The notes beneath the pieces were generated by a model. That model made no database searches and was not told the DNA's origin. It saw only the letters and a program-made list of their open reading frames with translations. The translations under genes and the position numbers were made by a program. Positions 1-11,300 of a stretch of DNA of 64,000 nucleotides are shown here, piece by piece. This stretch comes from Rhizomys pruinosus (Eukaryota > Chordata > Mammalia > Rodentia > Spalacidae): contig VZQC01002907.1 in the NCBI GenBank assembly GCA_009823505.1, forward strand, positions 4,151,053 through 4,215,052, given 5' to 3'. Position 1 is the stretch's first letter; each line of letters opens with the position of its first letter.

Positions 1-41
1 GGAAAAGACCAAAAAAAAAAAAAAAAAGATTGGATGATGTA

Positions 42-254
42 GGGCTGGAGAAATGGCCTAGCGGTTAAGAGCGCGCCGACCACTCTTGCAGAGGGCCCGG
101 GTTCAATCCCCAGCACCCACATGGTGGCTGAAAACTGTCTTTAACTCCAGTTCCAGGGGAATCCGACACCCTCTTCTGACCTTCGTGGCATTGCACGACA
201 CGGGTGCACCAACCTACATGCAGACAGTACATTCATACACATACAAAAAAAAAA
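42..254 (+). repeat. B2-type SINE
   Basis: tRNA-like head gggctggagaaatggcctag, then the body and A-rich tail. Flanked by an imperfect target duplication 'agattggatga', seen at about 27 and again at 255. Confidence 0.88.
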
Positions 255-1272
255 GATTGGATGAGATGATACACATATTTAATTCCCATCATTCCTACAT
301 TGAGATTTGAGAGACAGGAGAACTAACAGGGAGCTTGCAGACTTCCTAACTTGGAGGACAGTGTGGCAGAAATGAGAGACCCTACTTCAAAACAAAGTAG
401 AAGAGAGAACCAATTACAAAAAGCTTTTCCTCTGACCTCCACACTTACATCATGTGCTATGGCAGGTGTGCATCTGCATTCATCTCCTACGTTCGAGCAC
501 ACACATACATACAATAATAAAAAGGTGAAAGATTGAAAGAACAGAATACTCCATAAAACATAGACTGATTTAATTTTTTTTTTCTCTCCAGCATATGTCC
601 ACAATTTAAGTATTGGCTAAATTTTAAGCTGTGGGATAGCGTGTGCTGTTTAAGAACATTATAGGTGGGTGGGGTTGGTAAGTGCCTGTAATCCAGCAGC
701 TTTCGGGGTCTGAAGGAGGAGGATAGCAAATTTGAGAGCAGCCTGGGCTGCATAGTATGACTTCAACTAAAAAAACCCCAAAGAATTGAAGCACTTGGGA
801 AGGCAGAGGAGGGCAGATCTGTGTGAGATCCAAGGCCAGCCTGGTCTACTCAGCAAGTCCCAGCCAGAACTACATAGTGAGACCCTATCTCAAAAACAAA
901 AGAACCCCCCCCCCAAAAAAAAAAAACAAACTCAGAGTCGGGGCTATAATTTAGGAGAAGGGTGTTTGTCTCATGTATGTAGGACTCTGATTTTGATCTC
1001 CAGAAACACACCAAAAACATAAATGAAGTTGGTTCTAGTGGGCACAGTCTATAATCTTAGCCCCCAAGCCAAAGCAGAAGAACCATGAGTTTGAGACTAC
1101 CCTGGGCTAATTAGCAGGTGAGACCGTACCACAAAACAAAATGAGAAAATATGGCAGCTAAGACAGTCTAAACAAAGTGTAGACGTAAGCTCTGTATTTT
1201 TTCATGAAAGGATATGTATATTTCAAATCTTGACTCAATACTTGTTCTGTTTCTGTTGAAAATAGCTGAAAG

Positions 1273-1542
1273 GGGGGCTGGAGAGATAGCCTAGCGGTTA
1301 AGAGCACCGACTGCTCTTGCAGAGGACCCGGGTTCGATCCCCAGCACCCACATGGCGGCTAAGAACCGTCTGTAACTCCAATTCCAGGAGAACTCCAGTT
1401 CTAGGGGAATCCGAGACCTTCTGACCTCGGTGGCATTGCACGACACGGGTGCACAGACCTATATGCAGACAGTACATTCATACACATACAAAAATAAATA
1501 AAATAAAAAAAAGTATGCTTTAAAAAAAATTTAAAAAAAGAA
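1273..1542 (+). repeat. B2-type SINE, long-body form
   Basis: Complete head to tail with the 'ttccaggagaactccagttc' body duplication that defines the long form in this window. Target duplication 'aaaatagctgaaagg' on both sides. Confidence 0.9.
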
Positions 1543-1601
1543 AATAGCTGAAAGGACCTCAGTTCTGAGGTGAAAGATGAATGGGAATAAAAGAAAGAAT
1601 A

Positions 1602-1845
1602 GGGCTTTGGAGAGATGGCCTAGTGGTTAGGAGCACCGACTGCTCTTGCAGAGGACCCGGGTTCGATCTGCAGCACCCACACGGCGGCTGAGAACCGTCT
1701 TTAACTCCAGTTCCAGGGGAATCCAACACCCTCTTCTGACCTCCGTGGCATTTCACGACTCGGTTGCACAAACCTACATGCAGACAGTACATTCATACAC
1801 ATACAAAAATAAAAATTAAAAAAAAAAATAAAAGAAATAGAAAAC
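1602..1845 (+). repeat. B2-type SINE, short-body form
   Basis: Complete copy with a single 'aactccagttccagggg' body unit. Imperfect flanking duplication aaagaaagaatag / aaagaaatag. Confidence 0.88.
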
Positions 1846-1849
1846 TTGT

Positions 1850-2124
1850 CTTTTTTTTTTTTTTTTTAAGAGAAGTAGCCTTTATTTCCATGTTCTCAAA
1901 GAAGGCTGAATTGGTTGCTTTGTGGGAATTAGTCAGAGACCAAATCCAATATCCTCATCTGACTCCTCTGACTCTTCCTTGGCTTCAGACTTGGCTGGGG
2001 CTGCAGCAGCCACAAATGCAGATGGGTCAGCCAAGAAGGCCTTGACCTTTTCAGCAAGTGGGAAGGTATAATCAATCTCCATAGACAAAGCCAGGACATG
2101 CTTGTACCCATTGACTGACTTGGT
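1850..2124 (-). pseudogene. RPLP0 processed pseudogene, 5'-truncated
   Basis: Read on the minus strand this is the 3' end of ribosomal stalk protein P0 (uL10) m[23 protein letters not shown], then [13 protein letters not shown], an alanine-rich part and [15 protein letters not shown] 3' UTR, an AATAAA (1879-1884 reversed) and a poly(A) tail (poly(T) at about 1850-1867) follow. It has no introns, most of the coding region is missing, and the Ala/Pro-rich hinge is shortened by a deletion. It is a dead retrocopy and not a ribosomal protein gene. B1 sequence follows its broken end. Confidence 0.88.
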
Positions 2125-2318
2125 TTTTAGAGAGTCTCAGCTATCCCATTCTGGCCTTGAACTCCTTGTCTGTAGCTAGAGCAGTCCTTGAACTCTTTGT
2201 AGTTAGAGCTGGCCTTGAACTTCTGGTGCTCTTCCAAGTGCTGGGATTGTAGGTGTGGCTTCTAATTTTAATTTTAATTTTAATTTTTTTGGTCTTTTTG
2301 AGACAGGGTCTCCCCTGG

Positions 2319-2361
<43 letters not shown>

Positions 2362-2721
2362 ATTCCCTTTTTGTCTCTACTATCCCATATAAGAAAAACC
2401 CTTTGGTCGGGGGTGGTGGTGCACGCTTTTAATCCCAGCACTCAGGAGGCAGAGGTAGTTAGTTGGATCTCTTTTAAGTTCAAGGCAAGCCTGGTCTACA
2501 AAGTGAGCTCCAGGCCAGCTAGAGCAATTTATGGGCAAACTGTAGACCCTGGTGGGAGCCAGGCTCTTACTCATCTTTCCTGAAGGTCAGGTATTAGGAA
2601 TAGTTATTTTCAGGTTGGTGGTATGAAACACTGTCCTGATAACTCTTCTTGCTATTCTGTTATTAGAAGCCAGGTTACTAGGTAATGTACCTTGAATGTC
2701 ACTGAGTTAAGTGGACCTGGA

Positions 2722-2984
2722 AGTTTTTTTTTTTTTTAATATTTAAAAATTTTTTTAATTTTTTATTTATTTCTGTATGTGTATGAATGCATGCAAGTGT
2801 GTGCACCCGTGTCGTGCAGTGCTGCAGAGGTCAGAAGAGGGTGTTGGATTCCCCTGGAACTGGAGTTCTCCTGGAGTTGGAGTTTCGGACAGTTCTCGGC
2901 TGCCATGTGGGTGCTGTGGATCGAACCCGGTTCCTCTGTAAGAGCGGTTGGCGCTCTTAACCGCTAGGCCATCTCTCCAGCCCC
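2722..2984 (-). repeat. B2-type SINE
   Basis: Complete antisense copy ending ctctccagcccc, flanked by a short duplication 'ggaagt'. Confidence 0.88.
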
Positions 2985-4670
2985 AGGAAGTGGCTACATT
3001 TATTATTAAGCTTTTCTAATCATAGCAACTGTGTGCCAGATACTTTGTAAAAATATCAGCTCACTCAGCAGGTAACTTACTGGCACATGCAGTGTTCCTG
3101 GCGCCACTTTTCCCTTTCATTTAGAATTACTAATTTCAGTGGGAATCAATTTGTTGTCAGTTGATTCTGTAGTAAGACCATTTGTTTCCCCTCTGGAAGT
3201 GCCTGTCACCTACTGTGGATGAGGTAAGCAGCTTGCTTGGCTACGATTACAGCATGAATCAGCAGCAGAAACTTCCTGGTTGCTATTCCGACCTACAGCC
3301 TCCTGTCAGAGCTAGACCTAGAAATGTGGATGGTTTTAAACAGTTTATGAAAAGCTAGTGGCCCTACCAAAAAAAAAAAAAAAAAGGCGGATCTTTGTGA
3401 GTTCAAGGCTAGCCTGGTCTACAGAGTGAGTTCCAGGACAGCTGGGGCTACAGGGAGACCCTGTCTGGAAAAGACCTAAAAAAAAAATAAAGAAAAGCTA
3501 GTGGCCCTTAGTTTGTAAGATGGGAAGAGACTGAGGTAGGTCTGCTGTTAGATGACAGAGACTTCCCTTTGGGCAAAGTAGAGCACTGGATGAAAATTTG
3601 ATGTCTCTTTATTTTTTGACTCTGAGATCCTCGATCTGTATTTGAGTCATTGAACTAATCGTCTTGGTTTTGGACTGTGCCTTGACAGTAGTTTTTGGCA
3701 GTTCTTAGCTCTGGCTGTGTATCAGAATCTCCTTTTTAAAAAATAAGAATGTGTAGGGCATTTTAGTTCCTCCCCTTTTTTTTTTTTTTTTTTTTTTTTG
3801 AGACAGGATGTTGCTATTTATTCCTAGCTGGGTTGTACTACCTATTACAGGTACTTGATTTTGTTTTCCAAAATCTAAAGCGGATTATCACGTTCCTTCT
3901 AAAAAAGCAGGACAGTTTCTTCCTGAGTTAGGGACATGCATCTCTTGGTAAATATCTACAAACATCCCCAAAATAGTACTCTTTTTATCTCTAGGTTCCA
4001 AACAGGATAGCTACTTGCTGCTTGGGTTTAGGAGATAAGAGCTCTCACTTGAGAGGTCTGACTTCAGACTCTTGGGTACATGGAAGAGAAGGGAGCTGAT
4101 TTTTAGGGGCTAAAATCATGAATCTTTATGTGGTGAGTTGTTGAAATCTGATTTAGAAATGAGTTGACTGTCCATCAGTTCTGTTATTATTATGAAACTG
4201 TTTCCTTGAGAGTGTGGTAATAAGTGAGGAAATGAAAACTGTTTTACTGTGTGCTAGTTTATCTTTCCCAGTATAGAATTCGGCTTTACCTAAATCTGTG
4301 GAGACCCTGAGTAGCCTTCTTAAGATCCCCATTCTTTCCCCTGCCTTTTTTGGTAGTGCAGGGCCTTATCAAGCCCAGGGCCTTATGTGTGCTAGACAAG
4401 ACAACTCTATCACTGCACATTTGTTGGGAAGTATGTCCCTCTCCCCTCCCTGCCCTTTCTCTCCCCCTTCTTTGCCCACCTTTTGGCCTTTTTGAGACAG
4501 TCCTCCTCCCTGTAGCCATAGCTGAGCTGGCCTACAACTTGTTATATAGGCCAACAGGCAGGCTGGCCTCCATTTCACAGAAATCCACTTGCTCTGTATC
4601 CCTAGTGCCTGGATTAAAGGCATGCACCACCATGCCCCCAGCTTGGGAGGTTTGTCTCTCTTTTTCTCTC

Positions 4671-4823
4671 TTTTTTTTTTTTTTTCTTTTTGAGACAGGG
4701 TCTCCCTGTAACCCCAACTGGCCTGGAACTCACTATGTAGACCAGGCTTGCCTTGAACTCACAGATCTGCCTGCCTCTGCCTCCTGAGTGCTGGGACTAA
4801 AGGCGTGTGCCACCATGGCCAGC
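4671..4823 (-). repeat. B1 SINE
   Basis: Antisense B1 with its poly(T) end at 4671. The target duplication cagcttgggaggtttgtct is unusually clear, at 4639 and at 4821. Confidence 0.9.
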
Positions 4824-4848
4824 TTGGGAGGTTTGTCTTTTTAAAAGT

Positions 4849-4849
<1 letters not shown>

Positions 4850-4883
<34 letters not shown>
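4850..4883. repeat. (CA)n microsatellite
   Basis: About 17 CA units directly after a B1 insertion site. Confidence 0.95.
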
Positions 4884-4885
<2 letters not shown>

Positions 4886-4958
4886 CACTAGTTAAGAGTC
4901 AGATGTGCTTACCACCCTTAAATGATGAGGTTTGGGGGAATATGTCCTCTTTCTTTAA

Positions 4959-5010
4959 ACTTTTTATTTTTATTTTTTTAAGTGTATGAATGTACTGTCT
5001 GCATGTAGGC

Positions 5011-5052
<42 letters not shown>

Positions 5053-5453
5053 TGTGTGTGTGTATGAATGTACTGCCTGCATGTAGGTTTGTGCACCCAT
5101 GTCGTGCAATGCCGTGGAGGTCAGAAGAGGGTCTCGGATTCCCCTGGAACTGGAGTTCTGGAATTGGAGTTACAGACAGTTCTTAGCCGCCACGTGGGTG
5201 CTGGGGATCGAACCTGGGTCCTCTGCAAGAGCGGTTGGTGCTCTTAACCGCTAGGCTATCTCTCCAGCCCCTGCATGTAGGCTTATACACCCATGTCGTG
5301 CAATGCCGTGGAGGTCAGAAGAGGGTGTCAGATTCCCCTGGAACTGGAGTTAAAGACAATTCTTAGCCACCATGTGGGTGCTGGGGACCGAACCCGGGTC
5401 CTCTGCAAGAGCAGTCAGTGCTTTTAACCGCTAGGCCATTTCTGCAGCTCCAC
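4959..5453 (-). repeat. B2-type SINE interrupted by a second B2
   Basis: Outer antisense copy in two parts, 4959-5012 and 5285-5453, split by the inner B2 at 5013-5271. The halves continue each other across the duplicated sequence 'tgcatgtaggctt'. Confidence 0.87.
5013..5271 (-). repeat. B2-type SINE nested in a B2, with (GT)n tail
   Basis: Inserted in the tail of an older B2; the duplication tgcatgtaggctt is at 5000-5012 and 5272-5284. Its own tail has become a GT microsatellite at 5013-5063. Confidence 0.88.
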
Positions 5454-6673
5454 ACCTGGCTTTTATATGGGTGCTAGGGCTCCACACAGATGTCCTCATG
5501 TGCTGTGCTGTGTTGTGCAAGCACTCTACCTGCTGAGCCATTCCCCCCAGATTCTTACTTTTTTTTTTAAACTGTTAATCTGGCATGCCTTGAGTATATT
5601 CCAGGTTCTTTATAAAATTTCATTAGTAATTTGTGGCTGTTGGCAACAAGATTCATGCAGTTCAGCTTTTTTTTTTCCTTTTTTCTTTTTGAGGCAGAGT
5701 CTCCCTGTAGCCTCAGTTGGCCTGGAACTTACTATGGAGACCAGACTGGCCTTGAACTCACAGAGGTCCACCTGCCTCCACCTCTTGAAGTGCTGGGATT
5801 AAAGGTGTGCACCACCATGTCTGCTTTAATTGAACAAAGTTTATTCATGTTGGTCGTAGCAAGAATGTAGAGAACTGGGTGTCCTCTTTTGTAGTGGTGG
5901 TGGGATAGAAATCAGTTGTCATTATGAGTCTACAAAGCAGCCTCAGTATGTGTAAAGGCTATAATGATGCATTCATCTAATTTCACTTTGAAAATCTGAC
6001 ACAGGCCTTCTTATCAAAATTCTCCAGTACTGTTATAGTAAACTATGCTTTTTAAGACTGGGTAACTTTTTTTTAAGACATTCTCATATAGCTCAAGCTG
6101 GCTTTGACTCTTAATCTCCTGCCTCTATTTGCCTAAGTGCTAGGGTTATCAGTGTGCCACTGTACTCAGCATTTTCTCTTCTTCTGTATGTGTTGTGATA
6201 TGCTCGTTTGTATCCATGGAGTGGGTTATGCACGTGCTTGTGTGCGTGTGTGAGTTTGTATATGCTCATGAATATGTGTGCTTGTGTGTGTGGAGACCTG
6301 AAGCTGCTCTCAGGTGTCTTTGATCACTTTCTATTTTATTGATTGAGGCATGGTCTTCTAATGAACCTGGAGCTTGTCTTTTCTTGCTAGTCTAGCTAGC
6401 TAGCTTCCCCTGGGGATTCTCTATCTCTGCCTCCCAAGTTCTAGGATTACCAGCATATCATGCTTGGCTTTTACGTGGATTCTGGGGATCTGAACTCCAG
6501 TGCTCATGCTTGCATTACAAGCACTTTTTTGTTTTTTTTGAGACAGGGTTTCCCCATAGCCCAGCTGGCCTGGAACTCACCCTATAGACCAGGCTGGCCT
6601 TGAACTCACAGAGATCCGCCTGCCTCTGCCTCCCGAGTGCTAGGATTAAAGATGTGCGCCACGATGCCTGGCT

Positions 6674-6774
6674 TAAAGATGGTTCTTAGCTGCCATGCAG
6701 GTGCTGGGAATCGAACCTGGGTCCTCTTCAAGAGCAGTCAGTGCTCTTAACCGCTGAGCCATCTCTCCAGCCCC
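6674..6774 (-). repeat. B2-type SINE, head fragment
   Basis: Only the head half remains (from 'aaagatggttcttagc' to ctctccagcccc), abutting a B1 at 6523-6673. Confidence 0.8.
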
Positions 6775-7048
6775 TATAAGCACTTCTTTATCCACTGAGC
6801 CATCTCCCCAGCCCTTTAAATTTTTTTATATAGAATTCAGTAATATGGCTCAGTGACTAAGGACATCTGCTGCCAAGCCTGATGACTGAGTTTGTTTTTG
6901 GTTTTTACATAGGATATCCCTGTAGCCCCAGCTGGCCTGGAACCAGGCTGGCCTCCCTCTATCCTCCAGCTGCTTCTGCCTCCTGAGTGCTGTAATTAAA
7001 GATGTGCACCCGTATGCCTGATGACTGAGATCTCCATGGGAGAGAATC

Positions 7049-7049
<1 letters not shown>

Positions 7050-7079
<30 letters not shown>

Positions 7080-7282
7080 GGCCCCGAATGTCACTGTTCT
7101 GCACTGTTAAGGTCTGTGCACCAGTGTCGGTGCGTGCCGCGGAGGTCAGAAGAGGGTGTCGGATTCCCCTGGAACTGGAGGTAAAGATGGTTCTCAGCCG
7201 CCATGTGGGTGCTGGGGAGCGAACGCGGGTCCTCTGCAAGAGCGGTCCATGCTCTTAACCACTAGGCCATCCCTCCAGCCCC
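7050..7282 (-). repeat. B2-type SINE
   Basis: Antisense, with a diverged tail region. Target duplication gggagagaatct / aggagagaatct at 7038-7049 and 7283-7294. Confidence 0.86.
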
Positions 7283-7901
7283 AGGAGAGAATCTGTTTCT
7301 ACAGGTTGTCCTCTACCCTTCACACGTGTGCTTTGGTATGTGTGCATACACGCATACATACATATAAAATCATATAAAATAACACAAGTAATTTGGGGGG
7401 GAGCTTGGTAGTGTATGCCTCCTTTAATCCCAGCACTCAGGAGGCTGAGGCAGGAGGATCTCTCAGTTCAAGTCCATACTGGTCTTACATAGTGAGACCT
7501 TGCCTCAAAAAGGAAAAAAAAATTTTCTTTAATACAGAATTTCATTCTGTAAGCTGGTGTGGAACTCAATGTAGCCAATGCTAGCCTTGAACTTGTAGTC
7601 ACGTGATACTCCTCCTGCCTTAGCCTCCCAAATGTTGGAATTAAAGGTGTGAGCCATCACGCCTGGCTAGATGCATGAAAATGATTATGGAGTAACAAAG
7701 AATATTTTATATGAGATACATGGCAAATATATAAAAAGAAAAGCCATGGATAGCAGGGCATGCCTGAGTCCCAGTACTCTAATGGCTGAGATAGGATAAT
7801 GTTAAATTCCAGGCCAATCTGGGCTACATAATAAATAAGGCCCTGTCTCACAAAATCAAAAAAGGAAATTAAACACTTAAGAAATTGGTAAATTGGTATT
7901 T

Positions 7902-8039
7902 TGCTGGGTGTGGTGGCGCACGAGGCAGAGGCAGGCAGATCTTTGTTGAGTTTAAGGCCAGCCTGGTCTACAGAGTGAGTTCCAGGACAGCTGGGGCTAC
8001 AGGGGGACCTTGTCCAAAAAAAAAAAAAAAAAAAAAAAA
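7902..8039 (+). repeat. B1 SINE with internal deletion
   Basis: Lacks the segment between 'tggtggcgcacg' and 'aggcagaggcagg'. Flanked by aattggtatttt on both sides. The poly(A) end lies about 115 nt before RNF10 exon 2. Confidence 0.85.
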
Positions 8040-8157
8040 GGAATTGGTATTTTATGGGTACTGTCACTTAATTGTTTCATATTTTCATAATTCTGATACT
8101 CATGAACATGTAATTCTTTTATGTAAAACTTTTAAATTTTGTTTTCCTTACTTTCAG

Positions 8158-8354
8158 ATGGAAAGAACTCAAATGGATCCAAGCGTTACAATCGCAAGCG
8201 TGAACCTTCCTACCCCAAAAATGAAAATTTTAGCAACCAGTCCCGTCGCTCCAATTCACAGAAAAGCAAAACTTTTAACAAGATGCCTCCTCAGAGAGGC
8301 GGCGGCAGCAGCAAACCCTTTAGCTCTTCTTTTAATGGTGGAAGACGAGATGAG
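8158..8354 (+). CDS. RNF10: RNF10 exon 2
   Basis: Acceptor ttcag ends at 8157 and donor gtatgg starts at 8355. The exon enters in phase 1, completing an Asp codon begun in the unseen exon 1, and ends in phase 0. It encodes a basic Asn/Ser/Arg-rich stretch including [12 protein letters not shown] and FNGGRRDE. The peptide matches RNF10 with a few substitutions. No start codon belongs here; the internal ATGs are Met codons of the body. Confidence 0.95.
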
Positions 8355-11300
8355 GTATGGAATGCTAAGTGTCCCTTCTAGAACATAAGTACCTGAGGGG
8401 AAGAGCAAGAGGTAGATGAAGTAACCAAGGCAGTCTTGAGAGGTTGAGGATTAAGCAGATCTGAATTTGGCCTCCTCTTTTCCTCCAAAGGTTATGAAAT
8501 TCTCCTTGGAGGAAGATGACGTCATAATTGTTTGTTGAGAAATTATGACAAGTTGTGTTGTACTTTTATTACACTTAAGAGTTTTAGGTACCCTTTGGAA
8601 TACTTAATAAAAGAACCTTATGGACATTCGTCTTGTAGCGCAATATACTTAGATCCTTAGTCTCTTATCTCCATCTTTTAGGGTTAGATATGTTTCTGTG
8701 AGTAAAGGCTTACTTAGTAAAGTATGTTCCTGGCCATATTGTCTAGAGTTGCCAAATTTAGGAAGCCACATAATGCTTATCCAGAAAAAACTAGTTAATC
8801 ATGTGTTTGAATATTCCATACCTAGTTGCCATCCCAGGGTAAGACAGTTAATGGATGTGCTTGTGAGAGAGAATTTATTCATTAGAAATGACTCCTCATT
8901 TCCTATGTGCCAAATACCATTTAGATGTACAGCATTAAACAGAACATTGTCTTTGTTCTTTAGGAACTAATATTCTAGTCTGCTGTGTCAATTAACCAGT
9001 ATATAGTACACCTGATGGTAAGTGCTTATTAGATTAAAAAAAATATAGACAGAGGGAAGAAAAGGGATAAAGAATAACAGAAAAATTGGCCAAGCATGTT
9101 GGCACACACCTTTAGTCCCAGCACTTGGGAGGCAGAGGCGGGCAGATGTCTTTGAGTTCAAGGCCAGGCTGGTTTATTTATTTAGCACAGTGAGACCCTG
9201 TCTCTGTCTCAAAAAAAAGTGACCCAAAACAAGTCTTTTTTTTTTTTTTTTTGAGATGGGGGTCTCACTGTATAGCCCTAACTGGCCTGAAACTCACTGT
9301 GCAGACTAGGTCAGCCTCAAACTAGGAGGGCTAGGATTAATCGTATGTGCCACCATACCCTGTTTAAAAACAGTCTTAACATGGTGGCTAAGAAACTCTT
9401 ATCCAAAGAGGTAGCCAGATTTTATTTATGCTTTTGTTTTGTGTTTTTGAGATAGTCTCACCATGTGGTCCCAGCTGGCTGCCTCCCTTGTTCTCCTGAG
9501 TACTGAGATAGCAGGTTTGGGCCAACAGCCCAGTTGACGAGCTAGATTTTCAGAGCAGATCCCAATGAAGCAAGGTAATACCCTATATGTTTTTTGTTAT
9601 TAAGAGTCTTGCCCTGTTGCTTAATCTGGCCTCAAACTTGCAATCTTCCTGTCTTAACTTATAAAGTGCCAGGATCTCAAATGTTTGCCACCACACTTGT
9701 CTTCTGTTGTAGTTTTATTTATTTTTATTTGTGTGGATGTGGGGGTGGGTAGGTGTGTACACATGAGTGAGGTACTCTCAGAGGCCGAAAGGCCTTGGAT
9801 CCTGTGGAACTGGAGTTGGAATCAGTTGAGGGTGCTGGGAACCAACTGTGAACCTTTGCAAGAACAAGCGCTCTTAATCACTGAACCAGCCCCTTCTGTG
9901 TATTTTTGGAAGAGTGTCTTAGGCTAGAAGGAATAGAGGTCCAAGGAGTTCCATGTGGTAGTGTTCTGGTATGTTTGAGGTAAAGCAATTAGGTTACCAT
10001 TGATAGGAGAGGTAGGAGACAAATTGTGAAGCCACCAGAAGTGTAGGGCTTTGACTTTATTTTTTTAATGTCTGTATGTGTGCACACAACAAGACAATCT
10101 TGGGTGTCATCCTTAGGGATGTTGTCTCCTTTGAGTAGTTTGAGATCAGGCCTCTTACTGGGCTGGAGCTTGCCAATTAGGCTAGACTGGATGGCTAGAG
10201 AGCTCCAGGGATCTCCCTTTCTCCATCTCACAATGCTGGGATTGTGTGTGTACGTCCACATCTGCTGTTTTTACATGTGTTCTGTGGATCAAACTCAGAT
10301 CTTACTTTCAAGGCAAGCACTTTTTTTTTTTTTTTTGTCTTTTCGAGACCGGGTTTCCCTGTAGCCCCAGCTGTCCTGGAACTCACTCTGTAAACCAGGC
10401 TGGCTTTGAACTCACAAAGATCCGCCTGCCTCTGCCTCCCAAGTGCTAGGATTAAAGGCGTGCACCACCACACCCAGAATTTATTGTGGTGCAAGTGATT
10501 GAACCTAGGACCTGCACAAACTAGACACGTGTCCTACTACTAAGCTACGGTTCCGCTCTTGGAGAAAGTGATGAAAGCTTTGAAACAGGGTAACAATAAG
10601 AGATGGTCAGATTTAGGGCATTACTAGAAGGTAGAGTCAGTAACATTTGCTAGTTTATTAGAAATTATGATCTGTGTAGGTAAAAGGCTGAGTATGTTTT
10701 TGGTATGAGCCTCATCTATTACCTGTAATGATGAAGATTTCCAGAGGAATACAGATTAAGAACTTTAGTTTTAGCCAGATATGGTGGTACATGGCTGTAA
10801 TCCTAGCACTTCGGTGGCTGAGGCCAGGAGGATTGCCATAAGATTGAGGCTAGGCTAGGCTACATAGTGAGTACCAGTGTAGCCTGAGTTAAGAGTGAGG
10901 CCCGGGCCTGGAGAGAGAGCCTAGCGGTTAAGAGCACCAACTGCTCTTGCAGAGGACCCGTGTTCCATCCCCAGCACCCACATGGCGGATGAGAACCGTC
11001 TTTATCTCCAGTTCCAGGGGACTCCGACACCCTCTCCTGACCTCCGCAGCATTGCACGACACGGATGCACCAATCTACATACAGACAGTACATTCATACA
11101 CATAAAAATAAATAAATAAAATTTAAAAAAAAGTGAGGCCCTTGGGCTGGAGAGATGGCCTAGCAGTTAAGAGTGCCAGCTGCTCTTGCAGAGGACCCAG
11201 GTTCAATCCCCAGCACCCACAAGGCAGCCAAGAACCGTCTTTTTTTTTTTTTTTTTTTTTTATGTGTATTAGTGTACTGTCTGCATGTAGGTTTGTGCAC

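Larger units (their letters stand above)
1..8157 (+). other. RNF10: RNF10 intron 1 (3' part): SINE-rich, no exon
   Basis: Repeats other than those listed separately: a B1 tail at 1-27; old B1-type copies at 660-780 (+), 786-902 (+), 1033-1140 (+), 2128-2260 (-) and 2406-2535 (+); a headless B1 at 3386-3489 (+); B1 at 4484-4638 (-), 5670-5823 (-), 6060-6175 (-), 6523-6673 (-), 6893-7020 (-), 7400-7519 (+), 7527-7668 (-) and 7742-7862 (+). The stretches 2985-3370, 3490-3770, 3860-4480 and 5825-6055 show no gene or repeat that I recognise. Confidence 0.7.

Noticed and set aside
42..120. tRNA genes suggested by box A/B-like words in SINE heads
   Set aside because: The cloverleaf is not complete; the words belong to tRNA-derived SINE heads repeated through the window.
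86..310. Many open stretches of 60-100 residues (e.g. with '[16 protein letters not shown]', '[17 protein letters not shown]' or '[19 protein letters not shown]')
   Set aside because: They recur dozens of times because they are translations of B2 SINE copies in various frames, not genes.
1850..2124. Ribosomal protein P0 gene
   Set aside because: Intronless, missing the 5' three quarters, with a deletion in the hinge and a poly(A) tail: a processed pseudogene.
4850..5063. CRISPR-like spaced repeats
   Set aside because: Eukaryotic (CA)n/(GT)n microsatellites and SINE copies; no regular direct repeat plus unique spacer structure.
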